Shown here: positions 1-13,340 of the stretch, one piece after another | Layout of the letters: every line of letters starts with the position of its first letter | Position numbering within the stretch: position 1 is the stretch's first letter | NCBI GenBank assembly: GCA_036897485.1 | Contig: JAYMTF010000018.1 | Location: forward strand, 1-64,000 | Length of the DNA: 64,000 bases | Origin: Pelargonium nanum | Taxonomy: Eukaryota; Streptophyta; Magnoliopsida; Geraniales; Geraniaceae | Direction: 5' to 3' | Position numbers and translations under genes: made by a program | Notes under the pieces: generated by a model | Databases searched by the model: none | Told to the model about the DNA's origin: nothing | What the model saw: only the letters and a program-made list of their open reading frames with translations

Positions 1-2460
1 AATTAAAAACAACAATCAAATTTAGTTTTCATAATAACGATTAGTCGATATTATTAAATTATTTAGTGCACTATAATAATGAAAACCCGAGCAAAACTGG
101 GTACCAAGACTAGTTTGGTTGAATTGCCACAAATTTATATGATGTATCATTTGCATGACTTGTATGTTTCAAATATTAATCCGCAAATTATATGATGACT
201 TTATGTGTGTATGTATACTAAGAATCCACCACATATATTGAACATGTTACGATTTCATCGTCCTGATTGTGGAAATCAAATAAAGTACGAGATTACTTAT
301 ACGTGGAAATCACATATATCCTGAAAAAATACAAATATGATTAGACAATTCGTTCAATTTCACTAAAATTTAAAACTTATCCTATCCTATTCGATCAAAG
401 CTCCTTTCAAATCAGATTCAAATTATTATATATCAGTTCGATCTAAAATCTGAACTGTCACATCTAAATAAAGCACTTAATCAAGACATAGCCTTGCATT
501 ACCAGTAGTGTTGAATTCCAAATCTACTATAAAATGTGACGTACAATCATAAATATAATATGCTCAAAAAGCTACTATAATTAACAAGAAGGTATTGGCC
601 TTTTGGGTATAAGTTTTGGGTAGTGGTACGTACACAACATGAGGCACGACCATATATTATACTATATTAAGTTTCACAAACCAAAACGTATATAAACTAT
701 ATATTATAATGAACCAGCCCTTTTATATGATAAAGTGGAGCACATATATTTTTTATTGGCCAATGTTCTCCACATACACAATTCATGTGTAGCATAAATA
801 AATGAAACTTATTAATCACAATACAATAGACCTATAAAAATGGACCTGAATCATCTAAATCAGCCACAACTTTGACAATACGTTACAATGCGATAGCGAC
901 AATTTTTCTTGGATAAATACATATACAAAAACAAAATTAGATATCCATAAGGAGCAACTACCTAAAAACCTATTATTAGAATTTAAATATTTAACTTTAT
1001 GACTAATTTATCCTTTCAAAAAACTTTATGACTAATTTAAATAATTAGGAGATTAATTATTAAAAAATCTGAAATTATTGAAGATAATTTGTTTGATTTG
1101 AAACATGCCATTATTAAAAAGTTCAAAGAATTCAATAATTGTATTTGCAAAAATTAAACACATATTATTTGTTCTAGAAAAATCAGTTAAAAATTATTAA
1201 AGGATTGCCCTTTTGGTGTTCATGAAGGGAAAAAAGATGGTAAATGTTTAGAAATTGGCTATTACTTTCTCATACGGGCAATTTATATTACAACTTTACC
1301 CTTACTTTAGATAGTTATAAATCATATGAGCTATGATGCAAAATTAATCATAACTAGGTCATTATTTTAAATAATTAAGTAATCGTGTTACATGGTTTTA
1401 TAAGTTTTGACACAATAAAAACAAACTAAAGAATGTATCAAGACATGTTGGGGTTAAGCGGTTTAAGTGTTTTAAATTTTCTTTGAAGTATCGGTTCGAG
1501 CATCCTTCCTGACGGTATAGGGTGAGATTTGGGTTAAAATGGGAGAGATTCCTCCTACTATGTAGTTCAACAGATAAAAAATCACAATAATAACAATGCA
1601 CTATAGAATGTAAGATACTTAGGAGGCTGGAATAATTTTTATTTTAATTTTATAAATCAATCAACGTTTCATAGCATAGACAGAAGATATTTATGAATAA
1701 CAATGTGAAAATAACAACTTGTCACCCAAAATTTATAAAATAAATGGTGTGATTCAAAAAATGTGATGAATTTTAATTCACGAATACATGAACATATACG
1801 TACGCAAATGCATGAATGATATAAACCTAATGATAGAGTAAATATTTCTTTGTGAGAAGTTACATAATTACGTGATTCAGTTTACATTTGTACGTTTTAT
1901 TGAAATTATCTCTAATTTTAATTTCATGTTTATGTCGATTGAAATTAAAAAATTCTCCTGAAATGAACAATAATTCATCACTAAATTAATGTTAAATATT
2001 CAAATAAAAATATCTTAAAGTATAAAATAAATCTAATGACATTTTTTTTTCTTTGAGAAAAAGTCAATACACATATGTAACAATTAGCAATGGAATTAGG
2101 GTTTAATTTTAAAATAAAATAAAATGAGTGAGTTTGTCCAACCTAACTTGAAAAAGTTATCAAACCCATTTTATGTTATCCAAACTTGTAAAAGTAACGT
2201 CTGAGTTTCAGATCCAAATTGCCAGTTCTAGTATCGGTTAATTAATAAAAGATTATTCTACCATTTACCAAACACTAATTAGGTTGGACTTAATAATATG
2301 CAATAAATTTGACAGTATCCAAAAAAAGTTACCTTTTATCATTTTTTTTTTGTCAAATTGAATTAATTTTACACTTATCTAACAGAAAAAACTGGAATTT
2401 CCATAATTACCCCTAGCCAGCGCGTCGACATCGAAAAAGCGAGGGACGAAACCAACCACA
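1..2460. other. AT-rich intergenic DNA upstream of the carrier gene
   Basis: No convincing gene was seen. Open frames here are short and lack splice or family support. It holds one SINE-like copy (listed separately). Around 2085-2235 a degenerate repeat ends in a short AATTGCCAGTTCTA-type sequence, also seen at the ends of several other elements in this window. The carrier promoter should lie in the last few hundred bases; a TATA-like tatattca lies near 2502. Confidence 0.6.
1438..1604 (+). mobile_element. SINE-like retroposon, copy 1
   Basis: A short element beginning tcaagacatgttgg, with tRNA-promoter-like boxes: an A-box-like stretch ending in aagcggtttaa and a B-box-like stretch with ggttcgagca. 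Its tail is A-rich. It is flanked by a possible 8-bp direct repeat agaatgta (1430-1437 and 1605-1612). Its middle matches copies near 39.63 kb and 55.72 kb (shared blocks: acatgttggg, ggttcgagc, gacggtat, ggg-tggattt), so this is a family. Plant SINEs are copied by LINE enzymes and encode nothing. Confidence 0.6.
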
Positions 2461-2679
2461 TAACTGTCATTTCGTCACTTGAGACGCAGAGCTCTCTCTC
2501 CATATATTCACATTTCTGTTAGGTTCTTCTTGACCAAGCGCCTCCGTCTGTTCTCGCGAAACACCAACGAAGCGAACTCACTCGCTGCCCTAATCGCCGT
2601 TAAATTCGTCACTCGCCGGAGAGACGGTGACCGTCAATCGTAGGGTTCCGGTGATCTTGATCCTGTAGTCAGGGCTTCA

Positions 2680-5600
2680 ATGGCGTCGGAGGATGTGAAG
2701 AGGAGCGAGGCCGCGGTGTCGACGATTGTGAATCTTGCGGAGGAGGCGAAAGTGGCTCGCGAAGGAATGAAGGCTCCGAGTTACGCCTTCCTCAGCATCT
2801 GCAAGTCTCTCGCCGCAGGAGGAATCGCCGGTGGAGTGTGAGTTTCTTGTGTATATCACTGTTTTAGTCTCTTTGTTGTCGTTTTCGTGGTGGATCTGTT
2901 ATTCTTTGTTTTCTTGGCGAATCAGTCTCTCTCTCTCTCTCTATCGTATTTATTGTTGTTTCGATTTTTGTTCATGATTTTTGCTTCCGGTGTTGTTTTC
3001 GTTTTCGTTGCCGTCGTTTATGAATTCGAGTGATTTTGAATAATTTCTATCTGTTGTGATTTTTGTGCATTTTTTAACCTAGTTCTGGCGCCATGTTGTG
3101 TAATAATCGAGGAGATTAATAGTTTTTTTTTTTTTTGTTAGATTTTGTTAGAATTCGGTGGTGTTTGATTGTAAAGTGTGAGCATTCATTTCCACTTGGA
3201 GTGATTTTGAATCATTTCTGTCTGGCGTGAATTTATTTATTTTTGTTTATTTTCTTTAATCTAGTGCTAGTGTCATGTCATGTAATCATTGAGGAGAGTG
3301 ATTCTTGTTATATATATATAGAATTCACTGCTGATTGTTTGTGATGTGTAAACTGTCATTTTTTATGTATCAGTGAGATGGTAACGTTTTGATTCATTAT
3401 TTCTTCATATTTGAGTCATGACATGTATTCGATTTTTCTTCTGCATTCTGTAGCATTGTCAAAATTTTATGGAATTTGTGTATTATAGATTGAGGTCATC
3501 TTAGAAAAATTATATCTGTTATGTCAGCATGATTTAATCGTTTTCATTCTACTGGATTTGGTGTTTAGGTTTCCTATAAAGAAAATTGATTAAACAGTGA
3601 GATCATATGACTCACACTCAAGTTTTAGATTGGTGCTACCAGTTTATGTTGAAAAGGAATCAGAATTTTTGTTCTGTTGTACACAACTATGGAAGCATAC
3701 AAAAATTACTGTGTGTTTACTTCATGTAAAATCTGTAGGGGCAACATGTGACTTAGACATGGTTGGTACTTCTACGTCTGTTGTTTTTTGTAATAAGACC
3801 ATTAGGTCTGTTCATTTATTACAAGAATTATGTTCTTATTGATGCACTTGAACTGGAAACTATAGATCTGTTTTCCCAACCTGTATTTTCTGTAGTTGTT
3901 TTTGGCAGGTCTTGCCTACAAAATTCTGTATATGATCCAGTGTGTTTTAAGGTTAGTAGCTTATTCACTCACAAGTTATGCACTTTCTATTGTAGGTCGC
4001 GTTCAGCTGTTGCTCCTTTAGAGAGACTAAAGATTTTGCTCCAGGTATGTTTTTCATTTCAAATGTTGGAGTTTGATTTTCATCTTTGTTCCATTCTGTT
4101 GCATATTCTTCTTTACAGTAACAAGTCAGTCTTTTTTTTTTGCGTGCATACGATGAGTATTCTGTTATTCATATGCTGAATGTTTTTTTTCATTCTCAGT
4201 ATACTGTCTGTTAGTTTGGTTGGACTTACTGAGATTTTGTTTTGCCATATGCAGGTCCAGAATCCTCATAATATAAAATACAGTGGAACAATTCAGGGCT
4301 TGAAATACATATGGAGAACTGAAGGTCTCAGAGGAATGTTCAAAGGCAATGGCACTAATTGTGCTCGCATTGTCCCGAATTCAGCTGTTAAATTCTTTAG
4401 CTACGAGCAAGCATCCATGTATTCCCTGGTCCTTTCATTTTTTTTCAATTGTTGTCTACCATAAATTTTTATTGACATAGCTATGAGAACATTTATGCAG
4501 GTTGTAGTATTTTTTTGTATAGTGATTTTATTTGGTCATATGCTAAATTATTTTCTTCATTTCTGTCCTTTCTTTTAACAGGGGTATCTTATGGCTTTAC
4601 CGGCAGAAACCTGGAAATGGTATGGCCATCTCCCATCTTTTTCTACCTTTGACCTGATTTTCATATTTTATGTGGATGTTTTTGTTGGTTATATGCTATT
4701 CATGATTTTGAAGTAAATGAAGAGCATATTGGAAATTTGGAATTGGACTGTTGTTGTGGGGGGTGAATCTTTCTATTTTATGCTTTACTTCTGATATTTA
4801 GTCAATGATTCTGCATCACATTGGTCATGTGAACTTTTTTGTTTGAATCCTTACAATGCTGTATTAGTGTCTTTTGGACTAGAATTTGACAATTTGTAAG
4901 GTTAATGTTGTTGATTATTTGTTACTGCAGTTTCATTGATCAATGTCCCTATGGCACATGAGATAAATATGAGAGATAGAGAATTTATATTTTTGACATT
5001 TAATGACTGATTACATGTCAATTGTCTTCAATTATGATGCAGAGGATGCTCAACTCTCTCCTCTTTTACGCCTTGGAGCTGGTGCATGTGCTGGAATTAT
5101 TGCCATGTCAGCAACTTACCCAATGGACTTGGTGCGAGGTCGGTTGACTGTCCAGGTACGCCTTTTGTGTGTGATTGGTTCTGAAAATTTTGCAGAGAGC
5201 ATGTGTTGCCATTTATCTTATTGTTGCACTGTATTAATTTTACTTATTATACATTAATTTTCAGACAGAGAATTCTCCCCAGCAGTACAGAGGAATCTAC
5301 CATGCTCTTACATCTGTCCTTCGACAAGAAGGCCCACGAGCTTTGTATAAAGGCTGGCTACCTTCTGTCATAGGAGTCGTAAGTAAAATATTTTTGCCGA
5401 TTAAGTACTCACTTGTTATGTTCTGTTTGTGACGGGACAGAACTGTGGTTTCCACTTCATTTAGTCTTGCTCCATCTTATGTTTTGTATTTCACGGTGTT
5501 TTTAGGTGCCATATGTTGGTCTCAACTTCGCTGTGTATGAATCTTTGAAAGACTGGGTGCTAAAAACCAACCCATTTGGACTAGTTGAGGACAACGAGTT

Positions 5601-6538
5601 GACCGTGACAACAAGACTTGCGTGTGGAGCTGCTGCTGGAACTGTTGGCCAGACTGTTGCATACCCGCTCGATGTTATCCGACGAAGAATGCAGATGGTG
5701 GGCTGGAAAGGTGCTGCTGCTTCAGTTGTCGCTGGCGAGGGGAGCAACACACGGCTGGAATATAATGGTATGGTTGATGCCTTCAGGAAAACAGTTCGGT
5801 ACGAGGGATTTGGAGCGCTGTACAAGGGTTTGGTCCCCAATTCAGTGAAGGTCAGTATATTGGTTTTTGCCATCTCTTTACAGAGTAGATATTTATTTGC
5901 TTAAATCTTTCTGCACCCACTAAACTGTTCAACAGCACAAGTTTTAGCCTTCGAATTTACTTTTGCTGTTGTTTACACCCCTGAACTAGTAAAAAGTGTT
6001 AATTGCCCCCAGATAACCGGTCGAGGAGAGTTATGTACTTTTGAAATGGCATTTTTGCCCCACTTCACACAAAATTTGAATTAAGTCGCACGACTAAAAT
6101 AATCTAAAAATGAAGAAGATTCATTATGTTGTTCGATATAGGTCATGTGTTGATTATATTATATGCAACTTTTTAGATGAACTTTGAGTGATTTTATGTC
6201 GGTTTCCAAGAGGAATATAACAGTGACTTCAACTTATTAAGAGATACATTGGTCAATTTCGTCATTTTTTAGTTTTGGGTTTGCCCGAGAGGAAACCATA
6301 GTTTCTTAAATATGTAGAAGTTTTTTAGTTAAAACCAGTACATACCTTGAGGGTCATTTTCAAATATTGGAACAGTCCAATGGGTGCAAATAGATTTTAA
6401 CCATAAGTAGAAAGTCGTCTCATCAACAATTTAACACTATTGCTTTTTCTTTAGGTGGTTCCATCTATAGCCATTGCCTTTGTGTCGTACGAGGTGGTGA
6501 AGGACATTCTCGGCGTTGAGATGAGGATATCTGACTGA
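2680..6538 (+). CDS. ADNT1: mitochondrial adenine nucleotide carrier (ADNT1 type)
   Basis: A mitochondrial carrier family (SLC25) protein that moves adenine nucleotides across the inner mitochondrial membrane. Eight coding exons: 2680-2837, 3996-4044, 4255-4418, 4582-4619, 5043-5155, 5265-5378, 5506-5850 and 6455-6538. All introns are GT-AG and phases agree. The product is 354 residues, matching the roughly 350 of Arabidopsis ADNT1 (length from memory). Three carrier repeats are visible from the signature P-x-[D/E]-x-x-[R/K]: PLERLK at about residue 60, PMDLVR at about 163 and PLDVIR at about 260. Six membrane helices are expected. The C-terminus ends in RISD as in ADNT1. The start is the first in-frame ATG after a CT-rich leader. 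Intron 7 (5851-6454) carries a small transposon. Close homologues such as coenzyme-A carriers are less likely because the whole reading follows ADNT1. Confidence 0.9.
5904..6396. mobile_element. non-autonomous TIR element in carrier intron 7
   Basis: About 490 bp with imperfect terminal inverted repeats of about 27 bp. The left end reads AATCTTTCTGCACCCACT; the reverse complement of the right end reads AATCTATTTGCACCCATT, followed by a shared ACTGTTC block. TTA occurs on both sides (5901-5903 and 6397-6399), suggesting a PIF/Harbinger (Tourist-like) insertion. It has no coding capacity and fills most of the last intron. Confidence 0.6.
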
Positions 6539-6649
6539 AGAAAATAGCTATCACTCAAATCTATTTGTCGGACTTTTGTGCTTATTTTTCCGAGCAGTAG
6601 GAATTGGACGCTAGAAGGTATAATTTGGGGATTTTATTTTACCGAGGTA

Positions 6650-8000
6650 TGGGGACATTTAGGAACCTCTTATATTAGCCCGCATTGATATATCTATCTA
6701 TCCCACCCGAGTAATCTCTTCCTGGTGTTGCTACCCGAACCCGCCCTTTAGTCCTTAGCTTTCTGATTCATATTATGCTTATGCCAATAAGTGTTCCTTA
6801 GGAAATGAAATGATGATGCACCGGTTGCTGCATTTTAATATGTTCTTTCAGGAGAATTTGTTAAATCTCATTACCCAGTTCGTCTGTGGTAACTCAGTTT
6901 ATTAAATAGAATTTCCACACTTTACTAAGGTTTTTGTTTTGCTGTTTTGGGTGTTTTTTTTTCCATCTATGTATGCAACAAAGCTTGTTGGTTTGCGATT
7001 TTGAGCAGTTCGTGTGCACATGCCTTTTGTTGATTCCTTGCGCATGTTGTGTTTCAGTGACAATTTATGGAAAATGTTTCTTGTTGGTCTCACATATACT
7101 CAAATCTGTTTTGAATTGGTCTAATTCAATTTGGTCATAAACCATGTTATTTTGTAGAATCTTTTATATGTCATGATGCCGAGTGGTATCAATTTGGAAC
7201 AATTAGGTTGTAACGTCAATTTATTCGTGTTGTCACATTAATGTATCGTAATGTCCAAATTATATGTTGAAGACAATTTTATACGTTGGACCAATGCCAA
7301 AATTGTCCAAATATGTTCTTAATTCTCCTGTAAAGAACAGTTCTCAGATGACACTTTACAGCTGAGCTGGGTCACACTTTTTGAGTTTTTAATTTTTTTT
7401 CCATCATAGTCCCAAGATCCTGGAAATTGAAAGTTTTTTATGGCATTGCATTGTACTAGGCTGTTTGTATTGGTCATTGGAACTTGAAAATTGAGTTGCT
7501 CGGTTGACGTTGATTTGGACCTAATTTCTTTACAGTATTGTAAAAAAAAAATCAGTAAAAACGATATAAAAAGCATATTTAGACTTGCAAACATACTTTT
7601 ATCATCTGCCATTTGCTTATTCCGCGTAACAATTTATGGACTCATGATTATGGGAAATTAATTGACCCGACATTTATGTGTTTACCGGCGGGTAGGGCTC
7701 TGACATGCAACGACACAAGTTTAAGCAGATCTGAATTCTATTTAATCGACTTCATGTCAGTTAACTCAACTTGATTATTAATTAGATCGTGTAATTTTGA
7801 ATCTAACTATTTAAACGTGTTAGCACATAAGACAAATTTGCATCATTTTCCATGCAAGACACGGGTCCGGCTCACGGCCTGAGCAAACCCGCACCCTGTT
7901 TCAGTTCGGGTCCGGAACGGAACCCAAATTGCTACCTCTACTTGATAGAAATCAGATCATTTTACACAACACCATGAGACCAATGAAGTTCCAACCAATT
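6650..8000. other. intergenic DNA between convergent carrier and CIP1 genes
   Basis: This holds the 3' flanks of two convergent genes. No supported gene was seen. Short frames lack family resemblance. Near 7850-7940 lies a degenerate repeat rich in cgggtccgg/acccgcac, of the kind seen elsewhere in the window next to aattgc-type ends. Confidence 0.55.
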
Positions 8001-8138
8001 ACCTAAAAGGTACTATATTATATCAACAAAGACACAGACCTGCCCTTTAGAAAAAATTGAACTAATAAAAAATATTCAGCACTTCAAGATCAAAATGGAC
8101 AGTAATGAAGAAGATAAAACAGGCAGTGAGGGAACTTA

Positions 8139-10637
8139 TCAGTTTGCCGTTTGCCTTCTCGCAGGCATTCTGGAGGAGATCTCTTGCTTGAGATCATCGT
8201 AGCGACCGCGATGATAATCAATCCATATGCATAGCTGCCTAATTGCCTCCTTTTTCTCCTCCCCGATTCCCGACAAGCCCTCGTCTTTTTCTTTCATCGA
8301 CCTCTCCAATTCTTGCACCTTGTTCTTGATTTGGTTCATGGATTTGATCAAGCTCTCCTTCTCTCTTTCTTCTTTGCTCGCCTTTGCTTCTAGCTTCTCC
8401 ACCTTCCCTTCCAATGCCAGTTCGTGTTCTTTGGCCGTTTGCAGTTGCGCTGAAACCCGGGATTTCACAATCTTAAGCTCTTCTGTGATTTGTGAAATGC
8501 AGGCTTCGTAGCTTCCACATTGTTCCTCGAAGTTTTGGATCACGGTTTCTAGATCGGACAATGTGGCTTTTACCTTCTCTGAGATGTGTGCGATCATGAC
8601 GCGATGAGCTTGATTGGTGGCAGTGATTGTTTGGGACAATGTAGCGATCTTTTCTTCGAGGATTTCCTGTTCTTGCTGGAACTTTGCTTCCGCAAGTCTG
8701 AAGCTCTCTTCCTTTTCGGTTAGTAATTGATCTGTGACCCGAAGCTTCTGGTTTGACAAGCGAAGTTTGACTTCAATTGTGCGGACGTTTTCGATCGAAG
8801 AATGGAGCTCGTCTTCTTTTACTTCTAGATCTCTTTTGAGCTCTTCAATCGTTTCTTCCAGTTCTGCTACCATCTCGCTCTTAGCTCCTACGTTCTTGTG
8901 GAATTCTTCCGTCATTTCTTTGATCTTTCTCTCTGCAACTTCAAGATTTGCATTGCATTCCCTAAACCAGCTCTCAACCTGTTTATACTCTTCTTCTAAC
9001 TTGTTCTTAGCGTCCTCCTGTTCTTTCTGTATTCTTTGTTGTTCCGTGATCCGGTTTGTCAACTCGGTCTTTTGGTTCTCCATTTCGGTCAAGCTTTCTG
9101 AAAATTCATGTTTTGCTCTATCAAGTTGCAGTCCCATTTCGGCTTTCTGACTCTGTAGAAGCTCCAGTTCCTGCTGCAATGCAGTGATCTGATCCATTAA
9201 GCCCTTTACTTGAGTTGATGTTTCGTCGCTTTTACTCAACATTTGTTCTTCGAGTTCTTGCTTCTGGGCACGCAAAGAATCAATCTCCGCTGACAAATTG
9301 TTGACCTGGGCCGTCAAGTCTTCAATTCTAGATTGCAACTCATGTTCGGCGGTTTCTCTGTCTTTCAATATTGTTTCAAGTTCTGAAACTCGGGCTTGTA
9401 GTCCTAAATTCTCTTCTCCCAACTGCTTTGCTTCGGTTGTTTTACTCTCAATCTGGGCTTCCATATTGCTTTTAAGGGTTCTCGATGATTCCAACTCCAG
9501 CCCCAGATCTGTCACCTGAGCCTCCAATCCCTTTATTTTAGCAGATAACTCGTCCTCGAGAACCCGATGACTCTCTGATAAAGCCAAAAGCTCCCTCTCT
9601 CTTTCTTCCAATCTCTCCGCTAACTGATTCGAATCGGTACTAACTTTTTGCATCGCATTCTGTGCCTCCTCTTTCTCATTTGAAAGTTCAGATATTTTCA
9701 AAGTTAGAGATTCAATCTCTTCTTCATTAGCTTTCAGTTTGTTGACTAAATCAGCGGCGTGCTGATTGGAAGATTCTAGTAGCTGCTGCATATTAGAAAG
9801 CTCTCCTCTAGCTGCTTCTAGTTCGAGCCCGAGAGTTGCGTTTTCATCTTTGAGACGATCAGCCACAGCTTTTACGTCTTCTAATCTTTGATTTAGTTCA
9901 GTTTCCGTCTTGCTAGCAACATCCAGTTTTTCATTCAGTTCTTCAGTGTCTGCCAAAAGTTTTGATTTCTCATCAGCTGACCGGTTGGCTTCAATCTTCA
10001 AATCCGCAATGATTTTTTCTGCTTCTTGAATCTTGCTCAAAGCTGTTAGATATTCCACATTCAAAGCTTCCTTCTCTTCTCTTGAAGCAAACAGCTCCTT
10101 CTTCAGGTCGGCAACTTCGACCTTTGCAGTTTCGAGTTCTTGCTTAAAGCCATCCGCGATTGTCTGAAAATCACTTTCCAGCTGCCCATTCTTTTTGCCT
10201 TCCTTCTTTGTAGAATAATCTGAATCCGAGTCTGAACTAGACGAAGAAAAGGTTTCCTTATCTTTTTTACCGTGAACTTTTTTCCTCAATTCACCAGTGA
10301 GATGATCGTACTGTGCATAGAGGGATTGGTACTGCTTGTGAAAATCTTCAATCAACTCAAGAAGCGGTTCTTTTTTGTCTGGAATTCCATCATCTTCCTG
10401 CAGATCTTGATCCTTGACAAGCTTTAAGATCCTTTTCACTTTATCCTCAACTTCTGCAAGAAATACAAAGTTTCTTGAATAACACATTTCCAAAGTTGTG
10501 TATGAAGTTTCAGATCAACGTTCTTTTTGATGGAGAGATTTACCTATTTTAGTTCCTTTCAGCTCTTCATCTTTTTCTGGATCAATGTGGCTTCCAAATA
10601 AGGACTTTATCGACTCCCTGAACCGGTGCTTTGTCAT
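8139..10637 (-). CDS. CIP1: COP1-interactive protein 1-like coiled-coil protein
   Basis: A long coiled-coil protein of the CIP1 family, named for binding the light-signalling E3 ligase COP1 and thought to be cytoskeleton-associated. Two coding exons: 10544-10637 and 8139-10453, giving 802 residues. The first exon encodes MTKHRFRESIKSLFGSHIDP, the family's start, and supports the ATG at 10637. A NAB-like actin-binding segment with FHKQYQSLYAQYD lies at about residues 69-81, followed by a Ser/Asp-rich linker at about 101-112. From about residue 120 to the end it is nearly all heptad coiled coil. The C-terminal block EEKKEAIRQLCIWIDYH is shared with the neighbouring gene at 15.7 kb, so the two are tandem paralogues. 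Arabidopsis CIP1 is much longer (about 1,580 residues from memory), so this copy has a shorter rod. Non-coding leader exons appear upstream. Confidence 0.85.
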
Positions 10638-12049
10638 CTGTCCTTTAGATTTTCAGTCGGCTTGCACCTTCTGAAGCATGCATCAACAATAAACATAAAG
10701 GAGCAACAGTTATGAGCTCATGAACTTTAAGGTTAAAAAGTGAGAATGCACATGGTACAAAAGAAAATATGGCTTCCATGAAGCACAATTTAACAGTGAT
10801 TTGCATCAGCGTTTAGCTTGTACCCCAAGAGCCACTATATAATGGTTTCAATATTAGTAGCGTCAACATTTGCTCTAAATTTTCCAATCAACTCCTAATT
10901 TATTAGTATCTCAATAGATAATCTGGTGGGCTGTCCATTAGAAAGGGCAATAACAACCATTCTGATAAGATCAGAAGTGTTCCCACTTCCTATAGACCAA
11001 GAATATTAATCTGAAAGGTAAAAATCTGCAAAAACTCTCCAACCGATGATGTTAAAACCCAATCTACCAGTTACAAATGGATTATGTTGTTTGAATGGAG
11101 GTTGCTGCGAATGGTCCCATGGGACTAGGTTGGAGCGATTACTGATGATGAGACCATACCGGGTGATTTCATTTTGGAATGCAATATCACAATGATAGGC
11201 ACATTATTTAATTTTAGAATTCCGAGTACATAGCCGGGAGACCTAGATATGTACCAGGACTTAAAAATTCTAATTACTGAACCACGGGCATTTCGGGCAC
11301 CTACACCTAACAAAATCTAAACCACTGAATTTGAAAAGTTCAATTAAAAGTTTGGCTCAAAAGTACAATTAAAAGTTTGGTTCATGAATCATCGTGGTAA
11401 AACTATAACCGGTAAAGTAGATGAAATGGTCCACTGGTCCCAACCTATATCCTCTGTAAATAGCATCCCAATTTATTGTTGGCAAGTGCCAAGTCCCTTG
11501 CTGTATGCACTAGTCAAAGACATTCATGGCGTGTGTGAATTAGCCAAACTGCTTATAGAACTCTCAAAAGGTAAGAAAAAAACCCCATTAGAATCAACAA
11601 GATGATAACAACCAAAGTTCATGGCCCAGAACTTCAAGATTCAGCTGAAATAATAGCTACACTCACTTTTTATGGCGAAATATAAGAAAAGTGAAATAAT
11701 AGCTGTCATAATAGTGGGTGGGATCCAGAATAATGGATCAAATTCACTCCCTTTAGGTTTTCACAATACAATCTAGCAGTCACTAAAGAAGCTTAAATTC
11801 CATCAGAACCCAGAAACAAAGACAGCTATTAGTTCCAGAGAAAAGTGAGCAGTTCTAACTTCTTCTTATAAAGAAAAAAAGCTACACAATTATTGCTTTC
11901 ATGAATCAGAAACTTCAACAACAAAAAAAATCTCAACTAACAAATTGAAAAATAAATAAGAACACAGGCCATACTATTTAATTTAAATTCGGAGAGAACA
12001 CTAAAAATGGTGAACTTTTTCCAGTTATCTAAATATTCAGGACACTCAC

Positions 12050-13340
12050 CTGAACCAATTTCCTGATTTCAGATTTGCTTTTTGCTGTCTCCTCGCAAAA
12101 GTCTTTTAGGACCACACAGATACCAACTCAAATTCCGAATCAAGCTGCTACAATACAGATAAAATTGAATTTACAAACAGAAACAGAGAGATTTAATTCA
12201 ATAAAAAAAATCAACAATAAAATTCCGCTAAGAATATTTCATTGCCAGACAATAAAATCCTATTCAAACGGAGTTTCCACCAAAATTTAGGGGAAGAAAA
12301 TTAAATTCTAGTGCTAAATTAGATCTCGAAATAACAAAATTCTGGAAAACTTAGGTTTCTCATTATAATTGCACAGAAACATCATAAACAAACAGCACCA
12401 GAAGTCAAAAGAACAACTGAGCGCTTTCATGCAAAGTCGAACTCGATCAGCCTAGTTCCACCAAAATTTAGGGGAAGAAAATGAAACTCTACTGCTTAAA
12501 TTAGATCTCGAAAACAACCTCGATTACAATAAAATTCTGGAAAATTATTTTTCAATTACAAAAATTTATGGAGCGCATTTATGCAAATTCGAACTCGATA
12601 AGCTTAGTTCGAGACTCGAAACAACTTGATCTACTCAAATCAAAGTGTAGATACAAAGAATCAGAGAATTCTCCTGGAAACGATCGAACTCTAAAAACTT
12701 AACAAACACCTCTTAATATCAAAATCACAACAGGTGTGAAAGAAGCAGAAGAAGAGAACGTCAAATACTACATGAACGACCAGAACGTCAGAAACAGAGA
12801 GATTTAATTCTTAAAATTTCAGCAACAATAAAATTCGGCTTTGAAATTTTTCGCCGGACAATAAAATTCAATTCTAGCGAAGTTTCCACCAAGAATTAGG
12901 AGAAGAAAATGAAATTCTACTGCATAAATTAGATCTCGAAAAACTTATCGATAGCAAAAAAATCCAGAAAACAAAAATTTCTCGTAAACACACAGCACCA
13001 GAACTCAAAAGAACAACTGAGCGCATTCATGCAAATTCGAACCCGATCAGTATAGCTCCAGTTGCGCAACAACTTGATCTACTCGAATCAAAGTCTAGAG
13101 CCAAAGAATCAGAAAATTCTCCAACAAAACAATAAAAACTCTGAAAACTAAACAAGCACACCGCAGTATCGGAATCACAGGTGGAGAAGCAGAAGAAGAG
13201 AACATCAAAAACTCCATGAACGATCAGAATTCAAAAGAAGCTCACCTACAAGTCAGAGCTCGAAAACTTCACATCTCCGTATCAGCAACCTCGAAGACGA
13301 CGCAGATACAGATAGACGAAGAGAGCTTCATAGAGAGAGA
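12050..13340 (-). other. probable non-coding leader exons and intron of the CIP1-like gene
   Basis: On the minus strand, good donors occur at 13246 (exon end TTGTAG, then GTGAGC) and 12050 (exon end GGTTCAG, then GTGAGTG). This suggests a first leader exon at about 13246-13340 and a second at about 12050-12145, spliced toward the coding exon at 10637. The distance from the start codon to the presumed transcription start is about 2.7 kb. Exon outer limits are inferred; transcripts would settle them. Confidence 0.5.
12178..13235. repeat. imperfect tandem duplication in the CIP1 leader intron
   Basis: The same phrases recur in order. The block cagaaacagagagatttaat occurs at 12178 and 12788. The block ccacca-aatttagg-gaagaaaa occurs at about 12276, 12457 and 12885. 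The block caaaagaacaactgagcgc occurs at about 12408 and 13008. The block cgaactcgat/cgaacccgat with tgatctactc occurs at about 12588 and 13038. Spacing between major copies is about 430-610 bp, with a partial middle copy. It was made by local duplication, and much of it lies in a leader intron. Confidence 0.8.

Noticed and set aside
3597-4179. Open frames at 3597-3842 and 3763-4179
   Set aside because: They lie in intron 1 of the carrier gene and run across a real 49-bp exon in the wrong context; no conserved protein is visible.
8227-9519. Plus-strand open frames across the CIP1-like gene (8227-8511, 8734-9150, 9298-9519)
   Set aside because: They are antisense shadows of the Glu/Lys-rich coiled-coil frame and read as Ser/Leu-rich low-complexity protein with no family resemblance.
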